A DNA stretch of 64,000 bases from Thermocaproicibacter sp036260805 (GCA_036260805.1 DATALZ010000005.1:39136-103135), one strand, 5' to 3'; counted from the first letter of the stretch, positions 1 to 9,459 are shown. Numbers and translations are program-made. Notes: a model not told the origin generated them from the letters alone.

Positions 1-482
1 GTAAAGCCGCAATTTGTACATATTTGGATGGCATATGTTGTACCTCTGTAAAATTTGTCTACCCAGCTTTATTGGGGCCAGCTGAATGCTTCTCTAATTT
101 ATACAACTTTATTCTCTCTTTATTTTAACACAAACAAATGTGAGATAAAACGATTTTTTTAATGTTATTCATATAAAACAACACAAAAATATCCAAACAA
201 TTTGAAATGATTATATAAATTTAAAACAAGTAACTCACATTGTAAGAGTTTATTATATATATTGCCAGTGAATTCATTTCTTTAATCATATACTGCCGGA
301 CTGAATTTTAATCACTGAATAAGAAATATGTATGAAATATTTCACTTCTTTTCGCTTTCATCGAACATATATGTATGATAATTGTACATAAAATTTGAAA
401 AAGTTGTTGACTTTTTGTATAGACACTGCTACAGTATTAGCAGAGGAGTTCACCCAAAATCTTAAATGAAAAGGATGGTATA
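1..482 (+). promoter_or_regulatory. Upstream control region of the arabinose operon
   Basis: This AT-rich stretch has no credible gene. A SigA-type promoter is visible: TTGACT at 407-412 and TACAGT at 430-435 with a 17-base spacer, about 45 bases before the first gene. Two sites containing ATTTGTACAT or ATTGTACAT lie at 11-25 and 378-398; they resemble half of the AraR operator known from Bacillus (ATTTGTAC plus its reverse complement). A perfect palindrome TGAAATATTTCA sits at 333-344 and a weak cre-like sequence at 347-360. The promoter is well supported; the operators are inference. Confidence 0.6.
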
Positions 483-1667
483 ATGATGAAAAAGTTTCTT
501 GCTGTACTCCTGGTTTTTGCAATGGTCTTCTCACTGGGGGCCTGCAGCAGCACAAACGCAAACAGTACTGCACCTGCAGCCAGTGGCGCTGCTTCCACGG
601 CTGGAGCCGCAACTACAACTGACAACAGCAAAATAAAGATTGGCGTTTCCATTTGGAGTTCCACCGACGTCCTTGGCAGTCAGTGCAAAAAAATGCTTGA
701 CGCGGCCGGGAAAGCACTAGGCGTTCAGCTGATGTATGTTGACCAGGGACACGAGTCCTCAGCTGTTACCGACAGTATCAACACTCTCTGCGCCGGCGGC
801 TGCAACGGAATCATCGTCTGCAACTCAGCTGATTCCGAGATGACATCCTGCATCAACACCTGCAATCAGGCAAAGGTTTACCTTGCACAGTTCTTCCGCA
901 TTATAAGCAAAGACAAGAGCCCTCAGATCTATTCCATGGCTCAGTCCGCTCCTTATTATGTCGGCGCTGTTCATGAAGATGAAGTAACAAACGGTTATAC
1001 TCTTGCCAACATCCTGATCAACAAAGGCAAACGCAACATCTGCCTCGAAGGCTGGGTTGCCGGCGATGCTACGTTCCTTGGCAGATGGCAGGGCTATAAG
1101 AAGGCTGTTGACGAGTGGAACACAGCTCATCCGAGCGATAAGGTCACAATGACCGAACCTCAGTATGCTGGTACCACTGCTGAACAGGGCGCGTCTGTTG
1201 CCAAGTCCTTTATGAATTCTAATTCCAAGATGGATTCTCTGATTGTTGCCGGCGGCGGCGGTGATCCGCTTGTTGGTTCCATCGGTGCTATTAAGAGTGC
1301 AGGCAAGACCGGCAAAATCGCCGTTGTTTCTACAGATTTCCTGCCTGACCTTGGTCAGCAGCTCGCAACTGGCGGCATGACCGCTGAATCCGGCGGCCAC
1401 TACTGCGATCCTCTGTATGCTTTCATGATGGTTTACAACTCAATCAAAGGCAAATATAAGAAACCCGCCAACGATTTCCTGGAAATCAAATATCCATATC
1501 TGTATGTTGCTTCCAAAGCGGACTATGACAACTATGCAAAATACTTTGTTGCTCAACTGCCGTACAACGACAAAGAACTGCAGGATATGGGCAATGACAC
1601 ATTTGATCAATTGTCAAAACAGGCTGCTGCTATGTCCATTAAAGACGTTCAGACACGTCACGGCTGA
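483..1667 (+). CDS. Sugar ABC transporter substrate-binding lipoprotein (probably L-arabinose)
   Basis: This is an extracellular sugar-binding lipoprotein of the periplasmic-binding-protein type I fold, delivering substrate to the permeases encoded just downstream. The N-terminus has a lipoprotein signal: basic MMKK, a hydrophobic stretch, then LGACSS with the lipidated Cys at about residue 21. A Ser/Thr/Ala-rich linker to about residue 48 precedes the binding domain (start KIKIGVSIWSS). AAGGATGG just upstream serves as ribosome site; ATG at 483 or the adjacent ATG at 486 is the start. It is first in an operon with arabinose catabolic genes, so arabinose is the inferred ligand, but the sequence itself does not fix the sugar. 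Confidence 0.88.
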   Translation: MMKKFLAVLLVFAMVFSLGACSSTNANSTAPAASGAASTAGAATTTDNSKIKIGVSIWSSTDVLGSQCKKMLDAAGKALGVQLMYVDQGHESSAVTDSINTLCAGGCNGIIVCNSADSEMTSCINTCNQAKVYLAQFFRIISKDKSPQIYSMAQSAPYYVGAVHEDEVTNGYTLANILINKGKRNICLEGWVAGDATFLGRWQGYKKAVDEWNTAHPSDKVTMTEPQYAGTTAEQGASVAKSFMNSNSKMDSLIVAGGGGDPLVGSIGAIKSAGKTGKIAVVSTDFLPDLGQQLATGGMTAESGGHYCDPLYAFMMVYNSIKGKYKKPANDFLEIKYPYLYVASKADYDNYAKYFVAQLPYNDKELQDMGNDTFDQLSKQAAAMSIKDVQTRHG

Positions 1668-1724
1668 TATTTACTTATTGCGATTTGATTTTTAGTTCCA
1701 GATGAATTAGAAGCACATTGACGA

Positions 1725-1748
1725 GCCGGCGGCGAAATATCCGCCGGC
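1725..1748 (+). promoter_or_regulatory. Intercistronic stem-loop after the binding-protein gene
   Basis: An 8-bp perfect stem, GCCGGCGG paired with CCGCCGGC around the loop CGAAATAT, has no following T-run. Such hairpins after binding-protein genes commonly protect the upstream mRNA and lower readthrough to the permease genes, giving excess binding protein. That role is inferred from position. Confidence 0.6.
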
Positions 1749-1775
1749 CCTATTAAGAATCAGGTGGGTGATCAA

Positions 1776-2735
1776 ATGAGTTTAAATGAGAAGTTGAAAA
1801 CAAACAAGTTCATGAGCAAATATTTCGGCGTTATTTTGCTGCTGCTGCTTGTTCTTATAATATGGGGTATTTTCAAAGTTATTACGCCAGGAAATTTTGG
1901 CTCGCTTGATAAGCTGGTTTCCTATCTTCAGTCCAGCCTTATCTATGCGGTCGGCGGGTGCGGACTGTATTTCATCTGCGTCATGGGTCTTTGGGACTTC
2001 AGTATCGGCGCAAACGTCGTTCTCTCTTCCGTTCTGGCCTGCTATTTTGCCCAGAACCTTGGCTATGCGGGACTGATTCTCGCTCCGATAATCTGCGGCA
2101 CGCTGATTGGCTTATTGAACGGTATTGTTTACATCAAACTGCATATTCCATCCCTAATTGTAACAGTCGGGCTTGCATTGATTTATGAAAGCCTGAGCGT
2201 CTTTGCAACACACGGTCAGGAACAGATACTCAATTCGTCTGTGAATGCTTTTGGCACCTATCCGGCTAACCTAATTCTTGCTCTGCTTGCTTTCTTCCTT
2301 TGCGGGCTGATTATTAAATATACCAAAATCGGTACCTATACATACGCAATCGGAAGCAATGAATTTGTGGCAAAGAATATGGGCGTCAACGTCAGCAAAT
2401 ATAAGGTTGTTGCGTTCGTGCTGTGCGGAATGTTCGCCGGCATTATGAGTATTCTAACCATCAGTTACGGTACATCCATGACCGCTGCAACCAACATGTC
2501 ATCCCTTGCCAGAAACTTTACGCCGCTGATGGGTACATTTTTCGGCCTGGCGTTCCGTAAATACGGCAAGCCGATTACTGCTATCGTCATTGGTGAGTTT
2601 ATTATTTCACTGATCTTTAACGGATTTGTCGCACTCGGTGCTCCGAGTACCATTCAGAACGTGGTAACCGGCGCAGCGCTTCTTCTCATTGTAACAATAA
2701 CGACTAAGCCTGTTAAGGGCGCCGTTGTAAAGTGA
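1776..2735 (+). CDS. Sugar ABC transporter permease 1 (CUT2 family)
   Basis: This integral membrane subunit of a ribose/xylose/arabinose-type importer has about 8-10 hydrophobic helices and the BPD_transp_2 family pattern, for example LYFICVMGLWDFSIGANVVL near residue 70. It is 319 residues, typical for the family. ATG at 1776 is chosen over the in-frame GTG at 1764 because AGGTGG at 1762-1767 then sits 8 bases upstream. It is followed immediately by the ATPase gene, whose ribosome site overlaps its stop. It differs clearly from the second permease at 4255, so the channel is probably a heterodimer. Confidence 0.88.
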   Translation: MSLNEKLKTNKFMSKYFGVILLLLLVLIIWGIFKVITPGNFGSLDKLVSYLQSSLIYAVGGCGLYFICVMGLWDFSIGANVVLSSVLACYFAQNLGYAGLILAPIICGTLIGLLNGIVYIKLHIPSLIVTVGLALIYESLSVFATHGQEQILNSSVNAFGTYPANLILALLAFFLCGLIIKYTKIGTYTYAIGSNEFVAKNMGVNVSKYKVVAFVLCGMFAGIMSILTISYGTSMTAATNMSSLARNFTPLMGTFFGLAFRKYGKPITAIVIGEFIISLIFNGFVALGAPSTIQNVVTGAALLLIVTITTKPVKGAVVK

Positions 2736-2745
2736 GGTGGACAAA

Positions 2746-4242
2746 ATGGGAGAAGTAATTCTAAGAGCAGAAAACATAGATAAATCATTCGGCATCACCC
2801 ATGCGGTTAAAAACGTCTCATTAACCTTTAATAAAGGCGAGATCCACGGTCTCATCGGCGAGAACGGTTCCGGAAAATCGACTTTGTCGTCGATGCTGCT
2901 GGGCATTTATACCATTGACAGCGGCAAGTTTATTCTTGACGGCAAAGAGCTGAAAGTAAAAAATCAGGTAGAGGCGAACCGCAACGGCGTTTCCATCATT
3001 GTTCAGGAGATGGGCACACTTTCCGGTCTTACCGTGGCGGAAAATATCTTTCTTGGCAACGAAGACCGGTTTGTAAAATACGGTATAAAGAATACAAATG
3101 CCATGAACCGCGAGGCCCAGGCGTTACTTGATAAATACGGTTTCGGCCGTATTAAAGCTTCCGTGATGATCGACCATTATGATTTTGAAGACCGCAAGCT
3201 GATCGAAATCGTGAAGGCTACATACTTTGATCCAAAGATCGTTGTTATCGACGAAACGACGACTGCCCTCAGTCAGTCCGGCCGTGAAGAGCTCTACAAA
3301 CAGATGAAGCGCATCAAGGACGAGGGCAACACCGTTATTTTTATTTCCCACGACCTTGCAGAAGTCATCCGCCTTACGGACACCATCACCATTCTTCGCG
3401 ACGGCGATCTGATTGACACCGTAAAGAGCAGCGAAGTTACGGAAGATGATCTCAAACGGCTGATGGTCGGCAGAGTGCTTGACGACCGTTATTACCGTAC
3501 CGATTACGGCGAGCCGATTTCTGAAGAAGTCGTTTTGTCTGCAAAGAATGTATCCGTACCAGGGCAGCTGAAGAATGTCAGCTTCGAATTGCATAAAGGA
3601 GAAATCCTGGGTGTCGGCGGACTCAGTGAATGCGGCATGCACGAAATCGGCAAGGCTGTTTTCGGTGCGTCATACGACCGTACGGGCGATGTTACGCTGG
3701 CTGACGGTACTCACATCAATTCCATTACCAAAGCCATTAAGCACAGCATTGCTTATGTGTCCAAAGACAGAGACAACGAATCCCTTGTCGTTAACGACAC
3801 CATCTGTGACAATGTCTGTCTCCCATCCATGGATGAACTTGGAGTAAACCACATTCTGCTGAATAAAAAACTGACGAAATTTGCAGATAAATATGCAAAG
3901 CTTATCAGTACCAAAATGACAGACGTCAACCAGTTCGTTTCGGATCTTTCCGGCGGAAACAAGCAGAAAGTTGCTTTGGCCCGGTGGATCGGAAAGGACT
4001 CCAATATCGTCGTGCTCGACAGCCCAACCCGCGGTATTGATGTTAAGGTTAAAGCTGATATTTACGCACTGATGAGTGAAATGAAGAAGCAGGGCAAATC
4101 CATCATCGTCATCTCGGAAGAGATTATGGAACTTCTTGGAATGTGCGACCGTATCCTCATCATGAAAGACGGCGTCATCAGCGGTGAGTTTATGAGAGAT
4201 CCGAAACTTACCGAAGAAGACTTCATTGCGAAGATGGTTTAA
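2746..4242 (+). CDS. Sugar ABC transporter ATP-binding protein with two ATPase domains (CUT2)
   Basis: This cytoplasmic ATPase of 498 residues contains two fused nucleotide-binding domains, as in RbsA/AraG/XylG. Domain 1 has an intact Walker A (GENGSGKST, about residues 38-46) and catalytic Glu in VVIDETTTAL, but no LSGGQ-like signature (the region reads FEDRKLIEIVKA). Domain 2 has a degenerate Walker A (GVGGLSECGMHE), an intact LSGGN signature, and LDSPTRGID where the catalytic Glu is Ser. Thus one composite ATP site keeps its parts and the other has lost them. ATG 2746 is preferred over GTG 2737 because GAGGTGG lies 5 bases upstream of it and overlaps the previous stop. Confidence 0.92.
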   Translation: MGEVILRAENIDKSFGITHAVKNVSLTFNKGEIHGLIGENGSGKSTLSSMLLGIYTIDSGKFILDGKELKVKNQVEANRNGVSIIVQEMGTLSGLTVAENIFLGNEDRFVKYGIKNTNAMNREAQALLDKYGFGRIKASVMIDHYDFEDRKLIEIVKATYFDPKIVVIDETTTALSQSGREELYKQMKRIKDEGNTVIFISHDLAEVIRLTDTITILRDGDLIDTVKSSEVTEDDLKRLMVGRVLDDRYYRTDYGEPISEEVVLSAKNVSVPGQLKNVSFELHKGEILGVGGLSECGMHEIGKAVFGASYDRTGDVTLADGTHINSITKAIKHSIAYVSKDRDNESLVVNDTICDNVCLPSMDELGVNHILLNKKLTKFADKYAKLISTKMTDVNQFVSDLSGGNKQKVALARWIGKDSNIVVLDSPTRGIDVKVKADIYALMSEMKKQGKSIIVISEEIMELLGMCDRILIMKDGVISGEFMRDPKLTEEDFIAKMV

Positions 4243-4254
4243 GGGGTGAGTAGT

Positions 4255-5244
4255 ATGACAGAATCAAATACACAGTTACAAAGTAAAGAAAAGAAAGACT
4301 CCGGCGCAAAGTCCCGGGGATTTATGGACAAACCGATCATCCGCAATGTGCTGCCTCTGGTTGGACTTGTGGTAGTAATTATCCTGTTTTCCATTTTGAC
4401 AAACGGCAGGCTCATTCAGCCTTTTAACATCAATCTGCTGCTCAGCCAGACCTATGTGCTCATGATCGCCGCCACCGGCGTGTTCCTGATTATGACCATG
4501 GGCTGTCTGGATTTTTCACAGGGCTCTATGCTTGCCATTTCATCCATCGTGGTATGCTACTTATCCGCCTACAGCCTTCCTCTGGCAATCTTGGGCGGTA
4601 TGGTTACGGGCGGAGCCATCGGCGCAATCAACGGCTTCTTCCATGTAAAACGCAAAATTATGTCCTTCATTGTTACAATCTGCACAATGTTCCTGTTCCG
4701 CGGTCTTTGCGCTTATCTGACGACCAATTCGCCTGTTTATGCCATCGGCAACATTTATCAGTTCAATAATATGACTTTTGAGCTGACACTTACAGTCGTT
4801 GTTTTGCTGATCGTTTTTCTGCTTTTTCATTACACAAAGCTGGGGAGCTACCTCAAAGCAATCGGCGCCGGTGAGACGGGTGCAAGATTTGCCGGAATCA
4901 AGGTTGAAAAGATCAAGATACTGGTTTATATTGCAGCCGGATTCATTACGGGCATTGCCTCGTTTATCAACGTTGTCAAGGTTGGTTCCGTTACATCCAC
5001 AAGCGGCAATATGCTTGAAAATCAAATCCTGATTGCACTTGTTCTGGGTGGCTTGCCGATCTCCGGCGGTGCAAAAGTTCGTTTTATTAATGTAATTGTA
5101 GGTGTCCTGACCTACAAGATCCTTTCCACCGGCCTTGTTATGATGGGTCTTACCACTGAAATGCAGCAGCTGATCGAAGGAGTTATCTTCCTAATCGTCG
5201 TAGCACTCTTCAGCGACAGAAAGTCATTGAAGGTCATTAAATAA
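4255..5244 (+). CDS. Sugar ABC transporter permease 2 (CUT2 family)
   Basis: This second membrane subunit of the importer has 329 residues: a charged N-terminal tail of about 30 residues, then 8-10 hydrophobic helices with the family pattern (IMTMGCLDFSQGSMLAISS; ALVLGGLPISGGAKVRF). The ribosome site AAGGGGTG overlaps the ATPase stop codon and ATG 4255 follows at suitable distance; GTG 4246 lies inside that site and is rejected. Order binding protein-permease-ATPase-permease indicates one transport complex. The 166 bases to the kinase gene show no clear terminator, so cotranscription with the catabolic genes is likely. Confidence 0.88.
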   Translation: MTESNTQLQSKEKKDSGAKSRGFMDKPIIRNVLPLVGLVVVIILFSILTNGRLIQPFNINLLLSQTYVLMIAATGVFLIMTMGCLDFSQGSMLAISSIVVCYLSAYSLPLAILGGMVTGGAIGAINGFFHVKRKIMSFIVTICTMFLFRGLCAYLTTNSPVYAIGNIYQFNNMTFELTLTVVVLLIVFLLFHYTKLGSYLKAIGAGETGARFAGIKVEKIKILVYIAAGFITGIASFINVVKVGSVTSTSGNMLENQILIALVLGGLPISGGAKVRFINVIVGVLTYKILSTGLVMMGLTTEMQQLIEGVIFLIVVALFSDRKSLKVIK

Positions 5245-5410
5245 TAATCGTCATATCCATTTGCTTCGTCCTGAATCAGAGGGGAATGTCCTGTTAAAGC
5301 GTCGGAGTTTCTCTTGCAATCCAAGTTTGCTGTTTGATTTTAATCAGATCAGGCCGGAAGCAGGCGAGCAGGATCAATACCGTCTGAATTTATAAACCGG
5401 AGGAATAGAC

Positions 5411-7084
5411 ATGTCAAAATATGTAATAGGCGTAGACTATGGAACACTGTCCGGGCGCGCGTTGCTTGCGGATGCCCGGACCGGCGAAGAAATTGCGTCG
5501 GCTGTGTACGAATATCCCCATGCTGTAATGGACAGGGCGCTGCCCGACGGAACTCCGCTGGGCCCGGACTGGGCTCTGCAGGACCCACAGGATTATCTGG
5601 ATGTTTTAGGGCATGCGGTTCCGCAGGTCATCAAAGAATCCGGTGTATCTCCGAAAGACATCATCGGAATCGGAACGGATTTTACCGCCTGCACCATTCT
5701 TCCTGTCAAGGCCGACGGTACGCCGCTCTGCTTTCTTTCTCAGTATAAAAACCGTCCCCATGCATATGTGAAGCTGTGGAAGCATCACGCTGCACAGGAT
5801 AAGGCAAATAAACTGAATGAAATTGCTGCGGAGCGCGGCGAAAAATGGCTGAACAATTACGGCGGAAAAATTTCTTCCGAGTGGGCCGTGCCGAAAATCT
5901 GGCAGGTAGCGGAAGAAGATCCCGAAATTTACGATGCAATGGACCGTTTCATCGAGGCTGCCGACTGGATTATCTGGCAGCTCTGCGGCAAAGAAACCCG
6001 TAATTCCTGCACTGCAGGTTATAAGGAAATCTGGAACAAGAAAACCGGCTACCCGTCCGACGATTTCTTCCGTGCACTGAACCCGAAGCTTGAACATGTT
6101 GTAGATGAGAAGTTCTCCCGCAACATAACCCCACTGGGGGAAAAAGCGGGCGAAATCACCTCGGAAGCGGCAAAGCTGACCGGACTTCTGCCGGGAACGG
6201 CTGTTGCCATCGGCAATGTGGACGCGCATGTCTGCGTACCGGCCGTGGGGATCGACGGCCCCGGCAAGATGCTCGCCATTATGGGAACATCCACCTGCCA
6301 TATTATGATGGGCGCCGAGGAACATCAGGTTCCCGGTATGTGCGGCGTAGTGGAAGACGGCGTTATGCCCGGCTATTTCGGCTATGAAGCCGGTCAGTCC
6401 TGCGTTGGCGACCACTTTGCATGGTTTATCGATAACTGCCTGCCTGCTTCCTATTATGAAGAAGCGAAAAAAGAGGGCAAAAACATCCATAAATTCCTGA
6501 GGGAAAAAGCGGAAAAGCAAAAACCCGGCGAGAGCGGCCTTTTGGCCCTTGACTGGTGGAACGGAAACCGTTCCGTTCTGGTTGACGTAGACCTCACGGG
6601 AATGATGCTCGGAATGACGCTCCAGACGAAACCGGAGGAAATCTACCGTGCACTGATTGAAGCGACGGCTTACGGAACACGCATGATAATTGAAAATTAT
6701 CGTGAGCACGGCGTTCCGGTTGAGGAATTCTTCGCTTCCGGCGGCATTTCTCAAAAAGATCCGATGACCATGCAGATTTACGCCGATGTGATCAACATGC
6801 CGGTGAAAATTGCGAGATCGGCTCAGGGCCCCGCCCTTGGCTCTGCAATTTTCGCATCCGTAGCTGCGGGAGAACAGGCCGGCGGCTATGAATCGATTTT
6901 CGAAGCCGCGCGGGCGATGGGGAAGATCAAAGATACCGTTTACAAACCGATTCCGGAAAATGCAGCGGTTTATGATAAGCTTTTCGCCGAATACCGCACT
7001 CTGCATGACTATTTCGGCCGCGGTGCAAATGACGTGATGAAACGCCTCAAAGAACTGAAGAAGAAAGCGTTACTTGGCAGGTAG
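5411..7084 (+). CDS. araB: Ribulokinase
   Basis: This cytoplasmic FGGY-family kinase phosphorylates L-ribulose to L-ribulose-5-phosphate with ATP, the second step of arabinose breakdown. The 557-residue length matches AraB. The N-terminal sugar-kinase motif GVDYGTLSGRALL, the AraB-like stretch PDGTPLGPDWALQDPQDYL, and the C-terminal FGGY region (SGGISQKDPMTMQIYADVINMPV, then GPALGSAIFA) are all present. A strong CGGAGGAAT ribosome site precedes ATG 5411. It sits directly upstream of the isomerase gene. The assignment to ribulose rather than xylulose rests on these motifs and on araA/araD next to it. Confidence 0.95.
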   Translation: MSKYVIGVDYGTLSGRALLADARTGEEIASAVYEYPHAVMDRALPDGTPLGPDWALQDPQDYLDVLGHAVPQVIKESGVSPKDIIGIGTDFTACTILPVKADGTPLCFLSQYKNRPHAYVKLWKHHAAQDKANKLNEIAAERGEKWLNNYGGKISSEWAVPKIWQVAEEDPEIYDAMDRFIEAADWIIWQLCGKETRNSCTAGYKEIWNKKTGYPSDDFFRALNPKLEHVVDEKFSRNITPLGEKAGEITSEAAKLTGLLPGTAVAIGNVDAHVCVPAVGIDGPGKMLAIMGTSTCHIMMGAEEHQVPGMCGVVEDGVMPGYFGYEAGQSCVGDHFAWFIDNCLPASYYEEAKKEGKNIHKFLREKAEKQKPGESGLLALDWWNGNRSVLVDVDLTGMMLGMTLQTKPEEIYRALIEATAYGTRMIIENYREHGVPVEEFFASGGISQKDPMTMQIYADVINMPVKIARSAQGPALGSAIFASVAAGEQAGGYESIFEAARAMGKIKDTVYKPIPENAAVYDKLFAEYRTLHDYFGRGANDVMKRLKELKKKALLGR

Positions 7085-7144
7085 CTTGAATTTTTGCGAA
7101 AATTATTGCAAGCAAAAGGGTATAAGAAAGGAATGACTACAAGA

Positions 7145-8626
7145 ATGAATGCATTGAAAAAATATAAATTTCTCTTTATTGTCGGCAGCCAGGATCTGTA
7201 TGGCGAAGACGTACTGAAGACGGTAGACGAACACGCGAAAATTATGGTGGATGAATTCAACGCAGATAAAAATATTCCCTGCACGGTTGTTTTCCACCCG
7301 GTCGTCCGCAATTCCGATGAAATTTATCAGGCAATGACGCAGGCAAATAACGACCCGGACTGTGCCGGCGTTATCACCTGGATGCACACGTTTTCTCCGT
7401 CCAAGATGTGGATTCGCGGATTCCAGGCGCTTCAGAAGCCTCTTCTTCATGTGAACACGCAGTTTAACCGCGACATTCCCTGGGACAGCATCGACATGGA
7501 TTTCATGAACCTGAACCAGTCTGCCCACGGCGACCGCGAACACGGATTTATCACCGCGCGTATGCGCCTGCAGCAGAAAGTGATTTCCGGCTGGTGGAAA
7601 GAGGAAAAGTTCCGCAAACGCATGGCCGGCTGGATGCGCGCCGCAGTTGGTGCTTTTGAGAGCCGCAGGCTGCGCGTCCTGCGCATCAGCGACAATATGC
7701 GCAATGTTGCGGTGACCGAAGGCGACAAGGTGGAAGCCCAAATCAAGTTCGGCTGGAGCGTAGACCATTACGGCGTTGAGGATATTATCCGGCTTGTGGA
7801 TGCAGTAACAGAAGAAGAAATCGACGCTCAGATGAAAGAATACGAGAAATATTACGATATGGCAACAGACAATATTGACGCCGTCCGTTACCAGGCCCGC
7901 GAAGAAGTAGCCCTGAAAAAATTTATGGACAAAGAAAAGTTCGGTGCCTTCCATACGAACTTTGAAGATTTGCAGCAGCTTCGCCAGCTCCCCGGCTTAG
8001 CCGCGCAGGACCTTATGCGTCAGGGCTACGGCTTCGGTGCCGAAGGCGACTGGAAAACATCCGCGCTCTGCAGAATCATGAAAGCCATGACAGCCGACCT
8101 TGACTGCGGAACTGCGTTCATGGAAGATTACACCTACAACTTTGACCCGGCCTGCGGCATGAACATGGGCTCACATATGCTGGAAGTCTGCCCGACTGTT
8201 GCGTGCGACAAACCGAAGATTCAGGTATTCCCGCTTGGAATCGGCGGCCGCGAAGACCCCGCCCGCCTTACCTTTAAGGCAAAGTCCGGCCCGGCAGTCC
8301 TTGCCACGATCATCGATATGGGCGACCGTTTCCGCATGATTGTGAACGATGTGGACTGCCAGAAACAGGAGCACGATATGCCCAAACTGCCGGTAGCCGC
8401 AGTTCTCTGGAAACCTCTGCCGGACCTCGAAACCTCTGCGGAAGCATGGATTTACGCAGGCGGTGCACACCATTCCGTCATCAGCTTCGGCCTGACCGAC
8501 GAAGACCTGCGCGACTTTGCCGAGATTATGGACATTGAATATGTACATATCGGCAAGGATACCGATATCCATGAGCTTCGTAAAGAATTAACCTGGAATG
8601 ACCTTGTCTGGAAACTAAAGAAATAA
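7145..8626 (+). CDS. araA: L-arabinose isomerase
   Basis: The enzyme converts L-arabinose to L-ribulose in the cytoplasm using a divalent metal such as Mn2+. It has 493 residues, near the usual 495-500. Family hallmarks are FIVGSQDLYGEDVL at the N-terminus, TWMHTFSPSKMWI, HVNTQFNRDIPW and the active-site segment MEDYTYNFDP. ATG 7145 is chosen because AGAAAGGA lies 12 bases upstream; ATG 7133, which would follow that site directly, is less suitable. It lies 60 bases after ribulokinase and before the epimerase gene, with a stable hairpin in between. Confidence 0.96.
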   Translation: MNALKKYKFLFIVGSQDLYGEDVLKTVDEHAKIMVDEFNADKNIPCTVVFHPVVRNSDEIYQAMTQANNDPDCAGVITWMHTFSPSKMWIRGFQALQKPLLHVNTQFNRDIPWDSIDMDFMNLNQSAHGDREHGFITARMRLQQKVISGWWKEEKFRKRMAGWMRAAVGAFESRRLRVLRISDNMRNVAVTEGDKVEAQIKFGWSVDHYGVEDIIRLVDAVTEEEIDAQMKEYEKYYDMATDNIDAVRYQAREEVALKKFMDKEKFGAFHTNFEDLQQLRQLPGLAAQDLMRQGYGFGAEGDWKTSALCRIMKAMTADLDCGTAFMEDYTYNFDPACGMNMGSHMLEVCPTVACDKPKIQVFPLGIGGREDPARLTFKAKSGPAVLATIIDMGDRFRMIVNDVDCQKQEHDMPKLPVAAVLWKPLPDLETSAEAWIYAGGAHHSVISFGLTDEDLRDFAEIMDIEYVHIGKDTDIHELRKELTWNDLVWKLKK

Positions 8627-8637
8627 CACAAAAGCTT

Positions 8638-8664
8638 TTTCGGGGGATGCTTCATCCCCCGAAA
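8638..8664 (+). promoter_or_regulatory. Perfect 12-bp intercistronic hairpin between araA and araD
   Basis: TTTCGGGGGATG and its exact reverse complement flank a 3-base loop. No T-run follows in either direction, so it is not a standard intrinsic terminator. It starts 11 bases after the araA stop and ends 42 bases before araD. A role as a 3-prime stabiliser of araA mRNA or an RNase processing point is inferred. Confidence 0.6.
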
Positions 8665-8706
8665 TGTTTATGCAGAAACGCAGAAATCCAAAGGAGGACG
8701 TTACCA

Positions 8707-9405
8707 ATGCTCGAAGAATTGAAGAAGAAAGTCTGCGAGGCGAACCTGCAGCTGCCAAAACTGGGACTTGTTGTTTTCACCTGGGGCAATGTTTCCGGGA
8801 TTGACCGGGAAAAAGGCCTTTTCGTCATTAAGCCGTCCGGCGTTCCATATTCTGATCTGAAGCCGGAAGATATGGTTGTTGTCAACCTGAACGGCGAAAA
8901 AGTGGAAGGCAGGCTGAACCCGTCATCCGATACTCCCACTCACTGTGAGCTGTACAAAAACTTCCCGACAATCGGCGGCGCGGTACATACTCATTCCCGC
9001 TGGGCTACAATCTGGGCGCAGGCGGGTCGCGCCATTCCGGCTTATGGAACAACGCATGCCGATTACTTCTATGGCTCCATTCCCTGCACCAGAGCGATGA
9101 CCGATGAGGAAATCAAAGGGGAGTACGAAAAGGAAACGGGAAAAGTCATTGTGGAAACATTCAGGGATATTAATCCCGAAGATGTTCCGGCGGTGCTGGT
9201 CAAATCCCATGGCCCGTTCACTTGGGGCAAGGACTGCGATGAAGCCGTTTACCACGCGGCCGTTGTTGAGGAAGTCGCAATGATGGCATGGCATACTGAG
9301 TCCATATCCAAACAACCTGTTACAAATATGCAGCAGGTGCTGCTCGACAAGCATTTCCTGCGCAAGCACGGCGCGAAAGCTTATTACGGTCAGAAATCCA
9401 AATAG
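8707..9405 (+). CDS. araD: L-ribulose-5-phosphate 4-epimerase
   Basis: This class II aldolase-fold zinc enzyme converts L-ribulose-5-phosphate to D-xylulose-5-phosphate, feeding the pentose phosphate pathway. It is 232 residues, the normal AraD length. The substrate and metal motifs are visible: GNVSG near residue 28, SSDTPTH near 77, the zinc histidines in VHTHSRWATIWAQAG near 97, and GTTHADYFYG near 119. AAAGGAGG is followed by ATG 8707, so upstream in-frame starts are rejected. It is the last gene of the operon, followed by a terminator. Confidence 0.95.
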   Translation: MLEELKKKVCEANLQLPKLGLVVFTWGNVSGIDREKGLFVIKPSGVPYSDLKPEDMVVVNLNGEKVEGRLNPSSDTPTHCELYKNFPTIGGAVHTHSRWATIWAQAGRAIPAYGTTHADYFYGSIPCTRAMTDEEIKGEYEKETGKVIVETFRDINPEDVPAVLVKSHGPFTWGKDCDEAVYHAAVVEEVAMMAWHTESISKQPVTNMQQVLLDKHFLRKHGAKAYYGQKSK

Positions 9406-9459
9406 TATATTCGAAGCAAATAAACTGACCGAAGAGGAATCTTTATTAATAGATAGAAG

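Noticed and set aside
347..360. cre site for CcpA upstream of the arabinose operon
   Set aside because: Only half of the consensus fits (TGAAAGCG but not the final CA), so it is mentioned but not claimed.
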